Of a DNA stretch of 64,000 bases, positions 44,142 to 55,187 are shown piece after piece. The stretch covers positions 80,828,664 through 80,892,663 of the forward strand of contig NC_035434.2 of assembly GCF_002127325.2 (NCBI RefSeq), read 5' to 3'. The notes below the pieces were generated by a model, which saw nothing but the letters and a program-made list of their open reading frames with translations, did no database searches and was not told where the DNA came from. The translations under genes and the position numbers were made by a program. Numbering within the stretch: the stretch's first letter is position 1; each line of letters opens with the position of its first letter. The stretch is from Helianthus annuus. Its lineage: Eukaryota; Streptophyta; Magnoliopsida; Asterales; Asteraceae.

Positions 44142-45112
44142 AACTGTGTGGGATTCCCCTACACCTGTTGGACGTGGACGTGTTGGGGTTGGTAGGCGAA
44201 TCTTTTGGGAAGATCCTCCACATTCCTAAGCTCAGCGAGGTTGATTTGGACTTGTCCATTGTTAGGGTGGGAGTTCTCGTCGGTTCGTCAGGTAGGATTA
44301 AAGAGGGGGTCTCTTTGAAATGGAAGGACAGAGCTTTTAGGATCTGGGTGGAAGAGGATTCCGATGTCTGGGTCCCGGACTGTTTGGATAGGGACGACGA
44401 GTCTGCTTCGGTAGATGCCTCGTTGCCGGAAGACATCCCGGAGGTTAACAGTCGTAACTCCGGCTCAGGGGAGATGGAGGAACCCCAATCGTCGGTGTTT
44501 GGTGAGCCAGTTGAGAAGTCGCCGGTTGCTGCTGGCCCATTTCCTAACCTGTTTAATGCTCCTAGATCTGTGGAGAGAGAAAAGGTGACTACTGCGGGTC
44601 CCGAGGATTGTGAGGCTAGATCTGATCATGACGTGGACGGTCGTTTGGATTCCTCGTTGGTGGGGCCAGGAGGTAATGGGGGTTTTGTTATTGGGTCTGG
44701 TGGTAATCATAGGAGGCCTTTTAGGAGAAAGGGTATGGGCCGGTCCTGTTCTAAAGCCCAGTCTAATACCAGTAGGCCTTTGGTCTCGCCGGGTGCTGGA
44801 AGGCCAAATAAAAGACCTAGGAGCTCAGACAGGGTTGAGGAACCGGGTTTTGGATTCGTGGGGTTTGCTCCTTCTCCGAGTGCTCCTTTGGATTTGAATG
44901 TATGTGCTCAGGTCTCGGATAATTCGGCAGATGCCAGGATCCCGGTGGATAGCCGGAGTGATCTCCAGCATCGGGCTAAGGGGTCTGATGTCGACAAAGA
45001 GATTGATGCTACGATTGAGATCGGTGCTCGAGTTGGGGTGGTTATCGGCGAGTACTCAGAGCAGGCTCGAAACATCCTCGGTTCTTCAGGTATTAATGTG
45101 GTGGATCTATGA
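44142..45112 (+). pseudogene. LINE ORF1, 5'-truncated
   Basis: Frame open from 44150 to TGA 45110-45112. The first residues GIPLHLLDVDVLGLVGESFG and later VSLKWKDRAFRIWVEEDSDV fit the C-terminal part of the Gag-like domain (DUF4283 type) of plant LINE ORF1, an RNA-binding chaperone. The rest is acidic then basic and low in complexity (GGNHRRPFRRKGMGRSCSKA). The start is lost by truncation. The stop overlaps the ORF2 start (ATGA). Confidence 0.75.
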
Positions 45113-46579
45113 ATTTTCTTTCCTTTAATTTGCGTGGTCTTGGGGGTGTCGAGAAGCAGAGGTGGGTGAAGGAATTGAAATCGAAACATGGTATATGTTT
45201 TATGGCCTTTCAGGAATCAAAAAAAGAGGTAGTCAAAACTGAGGATGTCATGGGTTTTTGGGGTAACAAGAAGTTTGGTTTGGAGTCAGTTGGCTCGGTT
45301 GGTTTTTCGGGCGGTTTGGTGTGCATCTGGGATACGTCCGTTTTCAGAATGGTTAATGTTGTTAAGAACAGGAATTTCTTGTGTGTTAGCGGCAACCTAG
45401 TGGGGAGTGGGTTGCGGATGAACTTCGTCAATGTTTATGCCCCTCAAAGTATCCCGGCCAAACTGGCTTTGTGGGAAGGGCTTGGTCAACTCATTTCGGA
45501 TTCCGACGGGCTGTGGGTGGTTGCCGGGGATTTTAATGCGGTCCGATGTCGTGATGAAAAAAGGAATTGCGGATTCAAACAGACCTGTGCCAACAATTTC
45601 AATAGTTTCATCTTTGATTCTGGGCTTATTGAGTATAACATGCGTGGTAGGAAGTTCACTTATTCTTCGTCTGACGGGAGGAAGCACATCAAGCTTGACA
45701 GATTCCTGGTTAACTTGGGCTTTTTTAACACATGGCCTGATGCGAGTGTCGACGCGGTGTCAACAATTTTGTCCGATCACAGCCCGATAATTTTAAAAAC
45801 TTCTTTGGGGAACTTTGGCCCCAAGCCTTTTCGGATTTTCGACTCGTGGTTCGAGCGGCCTGGTTTCCATGAGGTCGTGGTCTCGGCCTTAGGGAAGGAT
45901 CCAGAGTGCCCTGGTCCCCCGGACTCTCGTCTCATGCGTAAGCTGGGTATTCTTAGGGCTGATTTAAAAATATGGAGGGATGAGATGCTCGCAAAAGGTT
46001 CGAAAGTGGCGGCCTTGGCTCAATCTGATCTTGAGTCCATTCAGGCCGTGATGGAGGTCAGGGATTTATCGGAAGACGAGGAGTGGACCCTCCTGGAATG
46101 CAAAAAAGTTTTAAAAGAGGAAGAGGATCGGAAATCCAGTGATTTCAGACAAAGATCTAGGATTAAATGGGCTAAGGACGGGGATGAAAATTCGAGCTTT
46201 TTTCACGCTATGTTAAACTGTAGGAAGGCCTCGAACTCGCTGCATGGTTTCGATATTGGTGGCACTTGGGTGTCCAAGCCGTCATTAGTAAAAAAGGAGG
46301 TTTTCAGATTTTTCAGATCTAAGTTCGTTGAGGATTGCGAGGTTCGGCCCCGGTTGGCTTGTGCGGATCTCAAAACAGTGCCAGAGTCTTTCGCCCCGAT
46401 GTTGGATGCCCGGTTTAGCTTAGAGGAGATTAAAGCTGCTGTCTTCGGTTGTGGTGATGACCGGGCCCCGGGCCCCGACGGGGTTAACTTCCGGTTCGTT
46501 AAGCGCTTTTGGCATTTATTTGTATCTGATTTTGTCGATATTATGGATGCTTTTTTTGCGTCTGGTTCTATTAGTTTGG
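45109..46579 (+). pseudogene. LINE ORF2, part 1: endonuclease and RT fingers
   Basis: Starts at ATG 45109 in the ATGA overlap. APE-type endonuclease motifs: FNLRGL, AFQESK (catalytic Glu), VVAGDFNAV (D and N), DRFLVN and ILSDHSPI (D, H); this nicks target DNA. The RT begins at DDRAPGPDGVNFRFVKRFW. The frame is interrupted after SGSISL by the Tekay insertion; removing that element and one TTTGG copy restores the reading frame at 57934. Confidence 0.9.
46575..46579. repeat. Target duplication TTTGG, left copy
   Basis: TTTGG directly before the Tekay 5' LTR; its partner is 57929-57933. Confidence 0.95.
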
Positions 46580-49378
46580 TGTAACACCCCGTGTTTTCCA
46601 AAGTCAAAGTCAAAGTCAAGTGTTGACTGTTATTGGAATTAAAGATTAATAAAGATTAATTTCATTTTAGTTTCATTTTGATTTTCGTATTATTTGGAGT
46701 AAGTGTTGTATAATCAAACTAATCGACCGATAATCGAACTGTGAATCAACGACCGACTGTGAATGTTAGGAAGTAACAATGCAATAAAGCTAGTCAATCA
46801 ATAATCAAGCTAATCAAATCAATCATCAAGCTCAAGTGTGGGGATTTTAATGCTTTTATACGTGTGTGTGTGCCTTACGTGTTACTTGTGCATGTTTACT
46901 TTTATGTTAAAGTGTGTGGTGAATCAATCAAATCAATCAAGACTCAAAGGCGAATCAAACTCAAATGGAAATCGAACCCGAAATGGTTGTAAGGATGCTT
47001 GTATGTTAGATATAGTAGTTGAGACTAAAAGTAATTTGATTAGGAATTCTATCATTCTCAAATCATCGCTCATCGAACTCGAAATATCAAAAATCATCGC
47101 GAAACATTCAAAACCAGGCAAGCCGATCGAACAGGGCAACCTGATCGAACAGGCTAGCCGATCGAACAGGCTGTTCGATCGGACAGCTGCTCGATCAGGG
47201 ATGCTGTTCGATCAGCTGACCCTTTCCTCTTTTGGAAGCCTATAAATAGGGCTGTCCTTGTCAAACTTTCCACTTTTGGAAAAGCTCTGATCGACCAGCC
47301 TCTTCTTCTCACTAAATCTCAGATTTCTCTCAAACCGGTAAGTATTTCACTCTAATCCTTGTACGTTTTTGTTCATTAATCGATTCTCCATCTTTCTATC
47401 TTTCAAAATCTGAATTTCATCCATGAAATCACCAAGATCTAGGTGTTCTTGAGTGATGTCATCATGGTGTTCTTGGTGTTCATCAAGAACTTCATGTTCT
47501 TGACTTCATTCAACCATGAATAAGCTAGATCTAACCGATTTCCACATAAATAACCTAAAATCTTCCAAAGATCTTAACATTTCACGGTGGAAAAAGGATT
47601 GGAAGATGGGTTTTCATCTATCTTTCAACTCTCTTACACTCAAAACAGTGAAAACGAGACTTGAACCGATTTATAAATCAATCTAAACAAACACATGGTT
47701 CAAGATTCGGGTTCTACCGAGGGATATACCGATCTCGGGTTAAACGTTAAACTTGGGTTCCAAACCGTCTCTGACCGAGTTTGGGTGGTTCCTGCTCGAG
47801 TCAGTAGGCTAAGTAGGGACTTCAGCTTTATGGTTCAACTCGTAGTCAAAATATCTCTAAAACATCACCAAGTAACGGGAATAACCAAGTGTTAAGTGAT
47901 AGGTTAACCAAATCGAGAAGCTGGCCGAACGGCTAGGCTGTTCGATCGAACAGCCCAACCGAACGACTAAGCCAGCCGATCGACTAGGCTAACCGGTCGA
48001 CTGGCACTTAGACCCACAAACACATGAAGTGTAGTATTGACGAGGTACTGTTCGATCGACTACGTCACTCGATTGTAAACATTACTACTCGGATCATGAG
48101 ATACTATACCTCAAAACACTTAGACTTTTCGAAACATTGGAATGTCACCCGATCGAACATGCCAGCCGATCGAGTGACATATTTGAAAACAATGAAGTAC
48201 TAGCCGATCGGTTGGGCTAACCGATCGAACAGCTGTTCGATTGGCCAACCTGAAAGGGTAGTACAAACCATCATACACAAACACATCCTTCACATCAAAG
48301 GAAGAAACAATCCACTTGAAGGAACCAGCCGATCGAGCCAGCCGGCCGATCGAATGGACGTTCGAACGGACTTCCAAACCAATCGAACAGCCCACTCGAT
48401 CGAACTGCTGTCCGATCGAATGGCCTAGTCGATCCAAGTACATTGTCTACTTTTTCCACGTTACTCATCGTTGTGTTATCGAACTATTCAGGCTAACCTA
48501 TTCTCAGTGCTCCCTTCAATCCACATCAATCACTGTGAGTATACTCGATCCCTTTTTGCTTTCAGCACTTTTGGGTGTTACATACGTAATCTATCAAATT
48601 CACAAACAACACGAACTATTTGAACGCTAACCTACTTGCATGTATTACTTGTCTAAACGATTGCTGTTTATTATGTTTACACGTGGAGTGCTATCTACCT
48701 GCTTTAGCAACGTAGTACTATAGTTTGGACTCAGCACCCGTTCACACGGGGGTTGCTAAGGACAATTACTTGCATGGATTACGGTGGTAATCATGTATTG
48801 CGAACTGTCTCGGACAGTCAACCCGAAGTCGTTGGTATCGATGGTCCCATGTTGATAATTTACATGCATCGTTTGCCCTTGTGTACGTGTTTGGTTATGC
48901 GTAAACTTTTCGAACTCTATATGCTATATCAAACTTGTGTACTCACCTTTACATTATATGTATTGACTATTATTTTAACGTATGTGACAGGTGTTTAAGC
49001 TACTAGCGTGCTAGGGAAGCGAGGCAATAATAAGCTTCTAGGAGCCTGTGACCTTAGGACAGTGTCCACGTACCTGCTCCAGGGCCATAATTATCTGTAG
49101 ATCTTGTACTGGCACCTGTAGTCAGTAAGATTTACGGATAGCCGTCTAGAAGTCTTAAGACAATATTTACATTCGGTCTGTAATAATTAAGAATTTGAGT
49201 TGTCGGAACAGTTCCCATATTGTTTAGTTGATTTCTATGATAACTTGTTATTATTTGGGACACGGTATGGGACGTGTTATATAACTGAATTGTATGATAG
49301 TTGTTATGGAAACTTCCGAACAATCTGTTTCGCTCAGTGCCGCGCCCCGATGATTCCGCCATCGGTTGGGGTGTGACA
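46580..49378 (+). repeat. 5' LTR of the Tekay element (2799 bp)
   Basis: Contains TATAAATA at 47242-47249, a GTAAGT donor-like site at 47339-47344, and four clusters of GATCGAAC-type palindromic motifs (47110-47215, 47930-48060, 48150-48245, 48320-48435). Small frames inside are duplicated in the 3' LTR and are not genes. Confidence 0.95.
47242..47249 (+). promoter_or_regulatory. TATA box of the Tekay LTR
   Basis: TATAAATA followed by a CT-rich leader (TCTTCTTCTCACTAAATCTC). Transcription would start about 30 nt downstream, defining the U3/R border. The matching site in the 3' LTR is at 55850. Confidence 0.7.
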
Positions 49379-49381
49379 GAT

Positions 49382-49394
49382 TGGTATCAGAGCC
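49382..49394 (+). other. Primer-binding site (initiator tRNA-Met)
   Basis: TGGTATCAGAGCC starts 3 nt after the 5' LTR end (49378). This is the standard plant initiator-Met PBS, used to prime minus-strand cDNA. Confidence 0.95.
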
Positions 49395-50484
49395 ATAACT
49401 ATAGGGAATTAGGTCAGACACGATCTAGTCCGGATCGCTGTCTTAGAGACCTAGACTATAGTTAGGAACCAAGAGACCAAGTTTATGTGCTTACTTTATG
49501 TTGTTTCCTTCTATTCTATCATTTTCATCCGAACTCCGAGCCAAATTTTGTAATTTGGACGGGATTAGGAGTGAAACCCGCAAATTCCTGCCTAAATTAC
49601 AAATTTTTGCCAATTATTTTGTGCGAATTTCTATCAACAAAACGGGGGAGAATTATACCAAATCAGGGCTGAAACCCGAAATTTGATGAAAACTTTCCTC
49701 TGAATTTTACTTAAAACAAGGAAGAAATTGCTGAGCTAGGGGTGAAACCCTAACCTTGGCAGTTATTCCAACTTTATTTTATCTCGCCAAGGCAATTGAC
49801 GGACTCCAACGACCTGAACTCACGAGTATGGCCTAGAATGCGCATGCATAATGCCCAAGAATCGAGGCAGAAACATGTCCCCTAGAGTCGAAAGTGACGA
49901 CAAGTCAACTGTGAATAGCTAAATTGCCATGGTTAGTCAAAGTCTAGTAGCCGCAGACAATCCATTTTCCGATTTTGGGTGTTGCTTCGTTGATTTTATG
50001 TGATTTACCTGCTTACGTGTTTTAAGATTTGTTGGTTACTCCATTTGTTATCAATCTGCGTGACCTTTGTTGTTATTCTATCTCGATTCAAATTCCTGTT
50101 GATGTGAACTAAACAAAACCAGTGTGCTATGCTACGCTATACGACTAAGTTAGACGATACAATGTGATGCTATCCGACATGCAAAACGAACGACACTCGA
50201 CTTGTGGTTATAGGTTTCTGTTTTCTGACTACCTCTGTGATAAAATTGCGTGCGTGTTTAGGAAATTAAGTGCTCTATTTGCTTAATTGCTTATGTGCCC
50301 TAATTGCTTCTGTGCTTATGTGCCCAAATTGCTTCTGTGCTTATGTGCCTCTATGATTATGTGCTTATGTGATTATATGTGTTACGTGACGAGAGATGCG
50401 ACGTGATTCTAAGCTTTAGAGATCTAAGAACGTGTGAGACTCGAATTCGTTGTGTTGAGCCTGTGACGATGTCTATTGCAGACC
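49395..50484 (+). other. Tekay leader between PBS and gag
   Basis: Non-coding, about 1.1 kb. A TGTGCTTATGTGCC-type short repeat lies at 50285-50380. It may hold the packaging signal. Confidence 0.6.
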
Positions 50485-50940
50485 ATGTCGTCATCTGGAC
50501 AACCTAGATCACACTCGCGTCTTACCCGCCAGGAGAAAAGAGATCGACGTCTGGCTGCTATCATCTCTAAGACCGTGGCAAAAGCCGTCAGTGATGTGTT
50601 CGAGAACGCAAGCAAGTCATCTGAGGAATCCCGAACCCTCACGCCCAAAGACTCCAACAAAGCTACTTTTAGCTTCAAACAATTCAAGGCATGTGGGCCA
50701 AAAGAGTTTACCGGTGAAGATGGCCCTACGGCTCTGTTTCATTGGTTTGACTCGGTAGAGGTCACCCTTCGTCAAAGCGGATGCCCAGATCACCTCCGTA
50801 CTCTCAATGCTACCGGTGTCTTCCAGTCGCGAGCTTTGGACTGGTGGACCGCAGAAAGAAACAAGCGCGGGAACGACGCTGCATACGAGCTGACGTGGAA
50901 GGAATTGAAAGCGATCATGATGGACGAGTTCTGTCCTCCC
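50485..50940 (+). pseudogene. Tekay Gag, N-terminal part before the frameshift
   Basis: ATG 50485 (MSSSGQPRSHSRLTRQEKRD) is chosen because it opens the Gag frame; a TTG 9 nt upstream is unlikely. Contains [33 protein letters not shown], the [11 protein letters not shown] block and [17 protein letters not shown]. After FCPP the conserved continuation [10 protein letters not shown] is found one frame over, so one base appears to be missing near 50941. Being in the middle of the capsid domain, this is not a usual programmed shift. Confidence 0.85.
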
Positions 50941-53900
50941 ACGAACGCCAAAAGTTGGAGGATGAGTTCTGGGGTATCAAGCAAAAGGAGGGAGACAATG
51001 CTGGTCTCACTGCCCGTTTCAAGCAATTGAGTATCATATGTCCCGACCAGGTCAAGACTTCTGACATGACCATCAAGAAATACATCCGTGCTCTTCCGGA
51101 TTGTGTCGCAGATTTTGTTCACGCTGCCAAACCCGCAACGATCGAGGAAACCTACCTACTCGCTGCCGAGATTAATGACAAGCGAGTTAAGGCTGGTGTC
51201 TGGGATAAGCCGTCCAAGTCGTTGCATCAAGTTACTACCGCATCAACCGACAACCCTACTGCTCAAGCCTCCAAGTCCTCGAGAAGAAGAAAGAAGAACA
51301 AGAATTGCGCCGCCGCAACCAATGCTGCTCCTCTTCAGTCAGTACCGCAACAACAGCAACAACTACAGCGCACTGCGCCAGTGATCAATGCGCCGCCGGC
51401 AAAGCGTGCGTACACCGGCCCCCACCCACTCTGTGCTACATGTTCTTATCATCACCCGGTGGGTGTGGCCTGCCGATTCTGTGCCCACTGCAACGTTTAC
51501 GGGCATTTCACTGCGAGTTGCCGCTATGGTCCCCGTCAAGCTCAAGCCGCTGTTAACCAAGCCCTGCTACCTGCTCCGCAAGCTCCTCAAGCTGCACAGG
51601 CCCCAGCAAACAATGTTCGGACCTGCTTTGCATGTGGTGACCCTAACCACTTCGCAAACCGGTGCCCGAACAGGGTGGTGAAACAAGAAGCTCAACAACC
51701 CCAGCAACAACAACAACAGCCTCAACAACAAGCCGCTCACGCAAGAACTTTCAACATCAATGCACGCCAGGCTCAAGCTGATAACAACGTGGTCAATGGT
51801 ACGTTCCTTGTGAATGGTATATATGCATCATGTTTGTTTGATACTGGAGCCGATAACTGCTTTGTGTCATTTGAATTTGAGAAGCTTCTTAGACGTAAGC
51901 GCTCTTATCTTTCGTCACCCTTCGAAGTAGAAATCGCTACCGGAAGAACCATTGCTGTCAATTCTGTGCTCCGTGATTGTACTCTCGAGCTCAACAATCA
52001 TATATTTCCAATTAACCTCATTCCGATGCAGCTCGGAAGTTTCGATGTCATAGTAGGCATGGACTTTCTTCGTGAAAACCGTGCTGAAGTTGTGTGTTCC
52101 GATAAGATGATTCGTTTTGTGCTAGCTAGTGGTGATATTCTATGTGTTTATGGTGAAACTACTGCGAAAGATCTCAAGCTCATGTCCTGTCTTCAAGCTC
52201 GCAAATATCTCCGCAAGGAATATCGAGCCTTCTTGGCCAACATTGTTGTAGCTGAGACGGACAAGAAAAAGAAAGTTGAAGTCAAGGATGTTCCTGTTGT
52301 CCGAGAATTTCCTCAGGTGTTCCCTGATGATCTTCCTGGACTACCTCCAAGTCGTGATATCGACTTTCGAATCGACCTTATTCCAGGAGCCAATCCAGTG
52401 GCCAAAGCTCCGTATCGACTCGCTCCATCTGAGATGCGAGAACTCTCAAACCAACTCCAAGAGTTACTTGAAAAAGGCTTCATTCGCCCGAGCACTTCTC
52501 CATGGGGCGCACCAGTCCTTTTCGTCAAAAAGAAGGACGGGTCGTTCCGAATGTGCATCGATTACCGGGAATTGAACAAGCTGACCATCAAGAACCGATA
52601 CCCATTGCCCAGAATCGACGATTTGTTTGACCAGCTACAAGGTGCTCAGTGTTTCTCTAAGATTGATCTACGTTCAGGCTACCATCAGTTGCGGATTCAA
52701 GAGGAAGACATACCCAAAACCGCTTTTCGAACCCGATACGGCCACTACGAATTTGTTGTCATGCCTTTTGGTTTGACCAACGCACCCGCGGTCTTCATGG
52801 ATCTGATGAATCGCGTGTGTAAACCGTTCTTAGACCGTTTTGTCATTGTATTTATCGACGATGTCCTGATCTATTCCAGATCGAGGGCCGAACATGCGCA
52901 GCATTTGCGATTGGTTCTCGAGTTGCTTCAGGGAAACCAACTCTACGCCAAATTCTCCAAGTGTGAATTCTGGTTGGAGGAGGTTCAATTTCTGGGTCAC
53001 ATTGTGAATAGCCGGGGTATACACGTTGATCCTGCAAAGATTGAGGCAGTCAAGGGATGGGTTACGCCAAAGAATCCGTCAGAAGTTCGCTCTTTTCTCG
53101 GATTAGCTGGTTACTACCGACGATTCATCGAAGGATTCTCAAAGATTGCCGTACCACTTACCTCCCTTACTCATAAAGACAAGCCTTTTGTGTGGGGAAC
53201 CGCGCAGGAGACTGCTTTCCAAACCCTCAAACACATGCTGTGCCATGCACCAGTTCTTACACTGCCGGACGGAAGCGATGACTTCGTTGTCTATTGTGAT
53301 GCTTCAAACCTTGGATTTGGCTGCGTTCTCATGCAACGAGACAAGGTTATAGCTTACGCATCTCGACAGCTCAAAATCCACGAGAAGAACTATACAACCC
53401 ATGACCTCGAGCTAGGCGCAGTTGTCTTTGCCTTAAAGATTTGGCGACACTACCTGTATGGTACAAAGTGCACGATCTTCACCGATCACAAGAGCCTACA
53501 ACATATCTTTAACCAGAGAGAACTCAATATGCGTCAACGCCGATGGGTAGAACTTCTCAACGATTACGACTGTGAGATCCGTTATCACCCAGGCAAGGCG
53601 AATGTAGTTGCAGACGCCCTCAGCAGGAAGAATTACGTGATAGGTGTTCGAAACATCCAGGCTCAGTATAACCTCGAAGCTCTCATCCGCGAAGCACAAC
53701 ACGCTTGCTTTAACGAGCGTACGTTGAAGAAAGAACGAATCTATCACGATGGAACTCAACTCGTGAGCAAAGCCAACGGGATATTCTATTATCTGGACCG
53801 AATCTGGGTTCCGAGGAGGACAGATTTGCGAAAGATCATCATGAACGAAGCCCACAAATCCCGATATTCCATTCATCCCGGTGCGGACAAAATGTACCAG

Positions 53901-55100
53901 GACCTTCGCTACAAGTACTGGTGGCCTGGGATGAAAAGGGATATTGCTCTTTATGTTGGTAGCTGTTTAACTTGTGCAAGAGTCAAGGCTGAACATCAAA
54001 GACCTTCAGGCTTACTCGAACAACCGCCGATACCCGTATGGAAGTGGGAAAGCATAGCTATGGATTTCATAACTAAGCTTCCGACCACGCCATCAGGTCA
54101 CGACAGCATTTGGGTTATAGTCGACCGTCTAACCAAATCAGCCCACTTTTTGCCAATACGAGAAGACTACAAGGTGGCCAAGCTAGCCCAAATCTACACC
54201 GACGAGATCATTAAGAATCATGGTACGCCTCGAGACATCATTTCTGATCGCGATACTCGGTTTACATCGAGATTGTGGGAAACTTTTCAAGCGGCTCTTG
54301 GTACGACGCTGAATTTGAGTACCGCATTCCACCCGCAAACCGACGGGCAGACGGAAAGAACGATTCGTACTATTGAAGACATGCTCCGTGCGTGTGTTAT
54401 TGATTTTGGCGGTAGTTGGAGCAAACACCTACCATTGGTCGAATTTTCGTACAATAATAGCTATCACTCCAGCATCGAAATGGCACCTTTCGAAGCCTTG
54501 TATGGTAGGAGATGTCGCTCGCCTATTGTATGGCACGAGGTCGGTCATTCACAATTGACTGGGCCCGAGATTCTGCAAGAAACGACTGACAAGATCCACC
54601 AGATAAGGGAAAATTTGGTAAAGGCCCGGGACAGACAAAAGATGTACGCCGATAAACGACGCAGGCCCCGCGAGTTTGCAGTTGGCGACTACGTGCTCCT
54701 AAAGGTATCACCTTGGAAGGGAGTAGTCCGATTCGGCAAAAGAGGGAAACTTGCGCCTCGATTTGTTGGACCTTTTAAGATTCTGGAAAGAATCGGTAAA
54801 GTTGCCTACAAACTCGAATTACCGGAGGAACTCAGCAATGTCCACCCGACTTTCCATATTTCAAACCTTCGAAAATGCGTAGCCGATCACGACGCGATAA
54901 TACCACTCGACGATCTTCAGGTCAATGAGACGCTACACTTCGTGGAAAAGCCTGTCGAAATCATGGACCGACAGACCAAGCAACTCAGACGCTCTCGCAT
55001 TCCTATTGTAAAAGTACGATGGGAAGGCAAACGAGGCGCGGAGTTCACTTGGGAACTCGAAAGTGACATGAAGGCCAAGTACCCGCAGTTGTTCAGATAG
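50941..55100 (+). CDS. Tekay gag-pol polyprotein after the frameshift
   Basis: Open to TAG 55098-55100 (residues counted from 50781). The rest of Gag is followed by a Gln-rich region with zinc knuckles ([14 protein letters not shown]; plus [17 protein letters not shown]). Protease FDTGAD (D354); RT with [23 protein letters not shown] and FIDDVLIYS (D693, D694); RNase [12 protein letters not shown] and FTDHKSL. Integrase has an HHCC finger and D1095, D1156, E1192 (D,D-35-E), a [19 protein letters not shown] tail and a chromo-like domain ([32 protein letters not shown]). All catalytic residues seen are intact. The chromodomain of this clade targets insertion to heterochromatin. Confidence 0.93.
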
Positions 55101-55173
55101 ATCTGAAGCATCAAATTGGTAAAATCACACGGCGATGTACGGTTCTCAGCCTAATTTCGGGACGAAATTCCCT

Positions 55174-55187
55174 AAAGGAGGGGAGAC
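55174..55187 (+). other. Polypurine tract of the Tekay element
   Basis: AAAGGAGGGGAGAC directly before the 3' LTR start TGTAAC (55188). Confidence 0.9.

Noticed and set aside
44168..45189. Several overlapping frames on both strands over LINE ORF1
   Set aside because: Only the plus-strand frame ending in the ATGA overlap matches LINE ORF1; the others are shadows.
46838..47245. Open frames in the Tekay 5' LTR (135, 66, 107, 104 and 81 codons), repeated at 55446-57606
   Set aside because: They lie in both LTRs and are copies by structure; no domain, and the sequence is promoter/leader.
50476..50484. Upstream TTG as gag start
   Set aside because: ATG at 50485 is in frame and gives the usual Gag N-terminus; eukaryotic genes rarely start at TTG.
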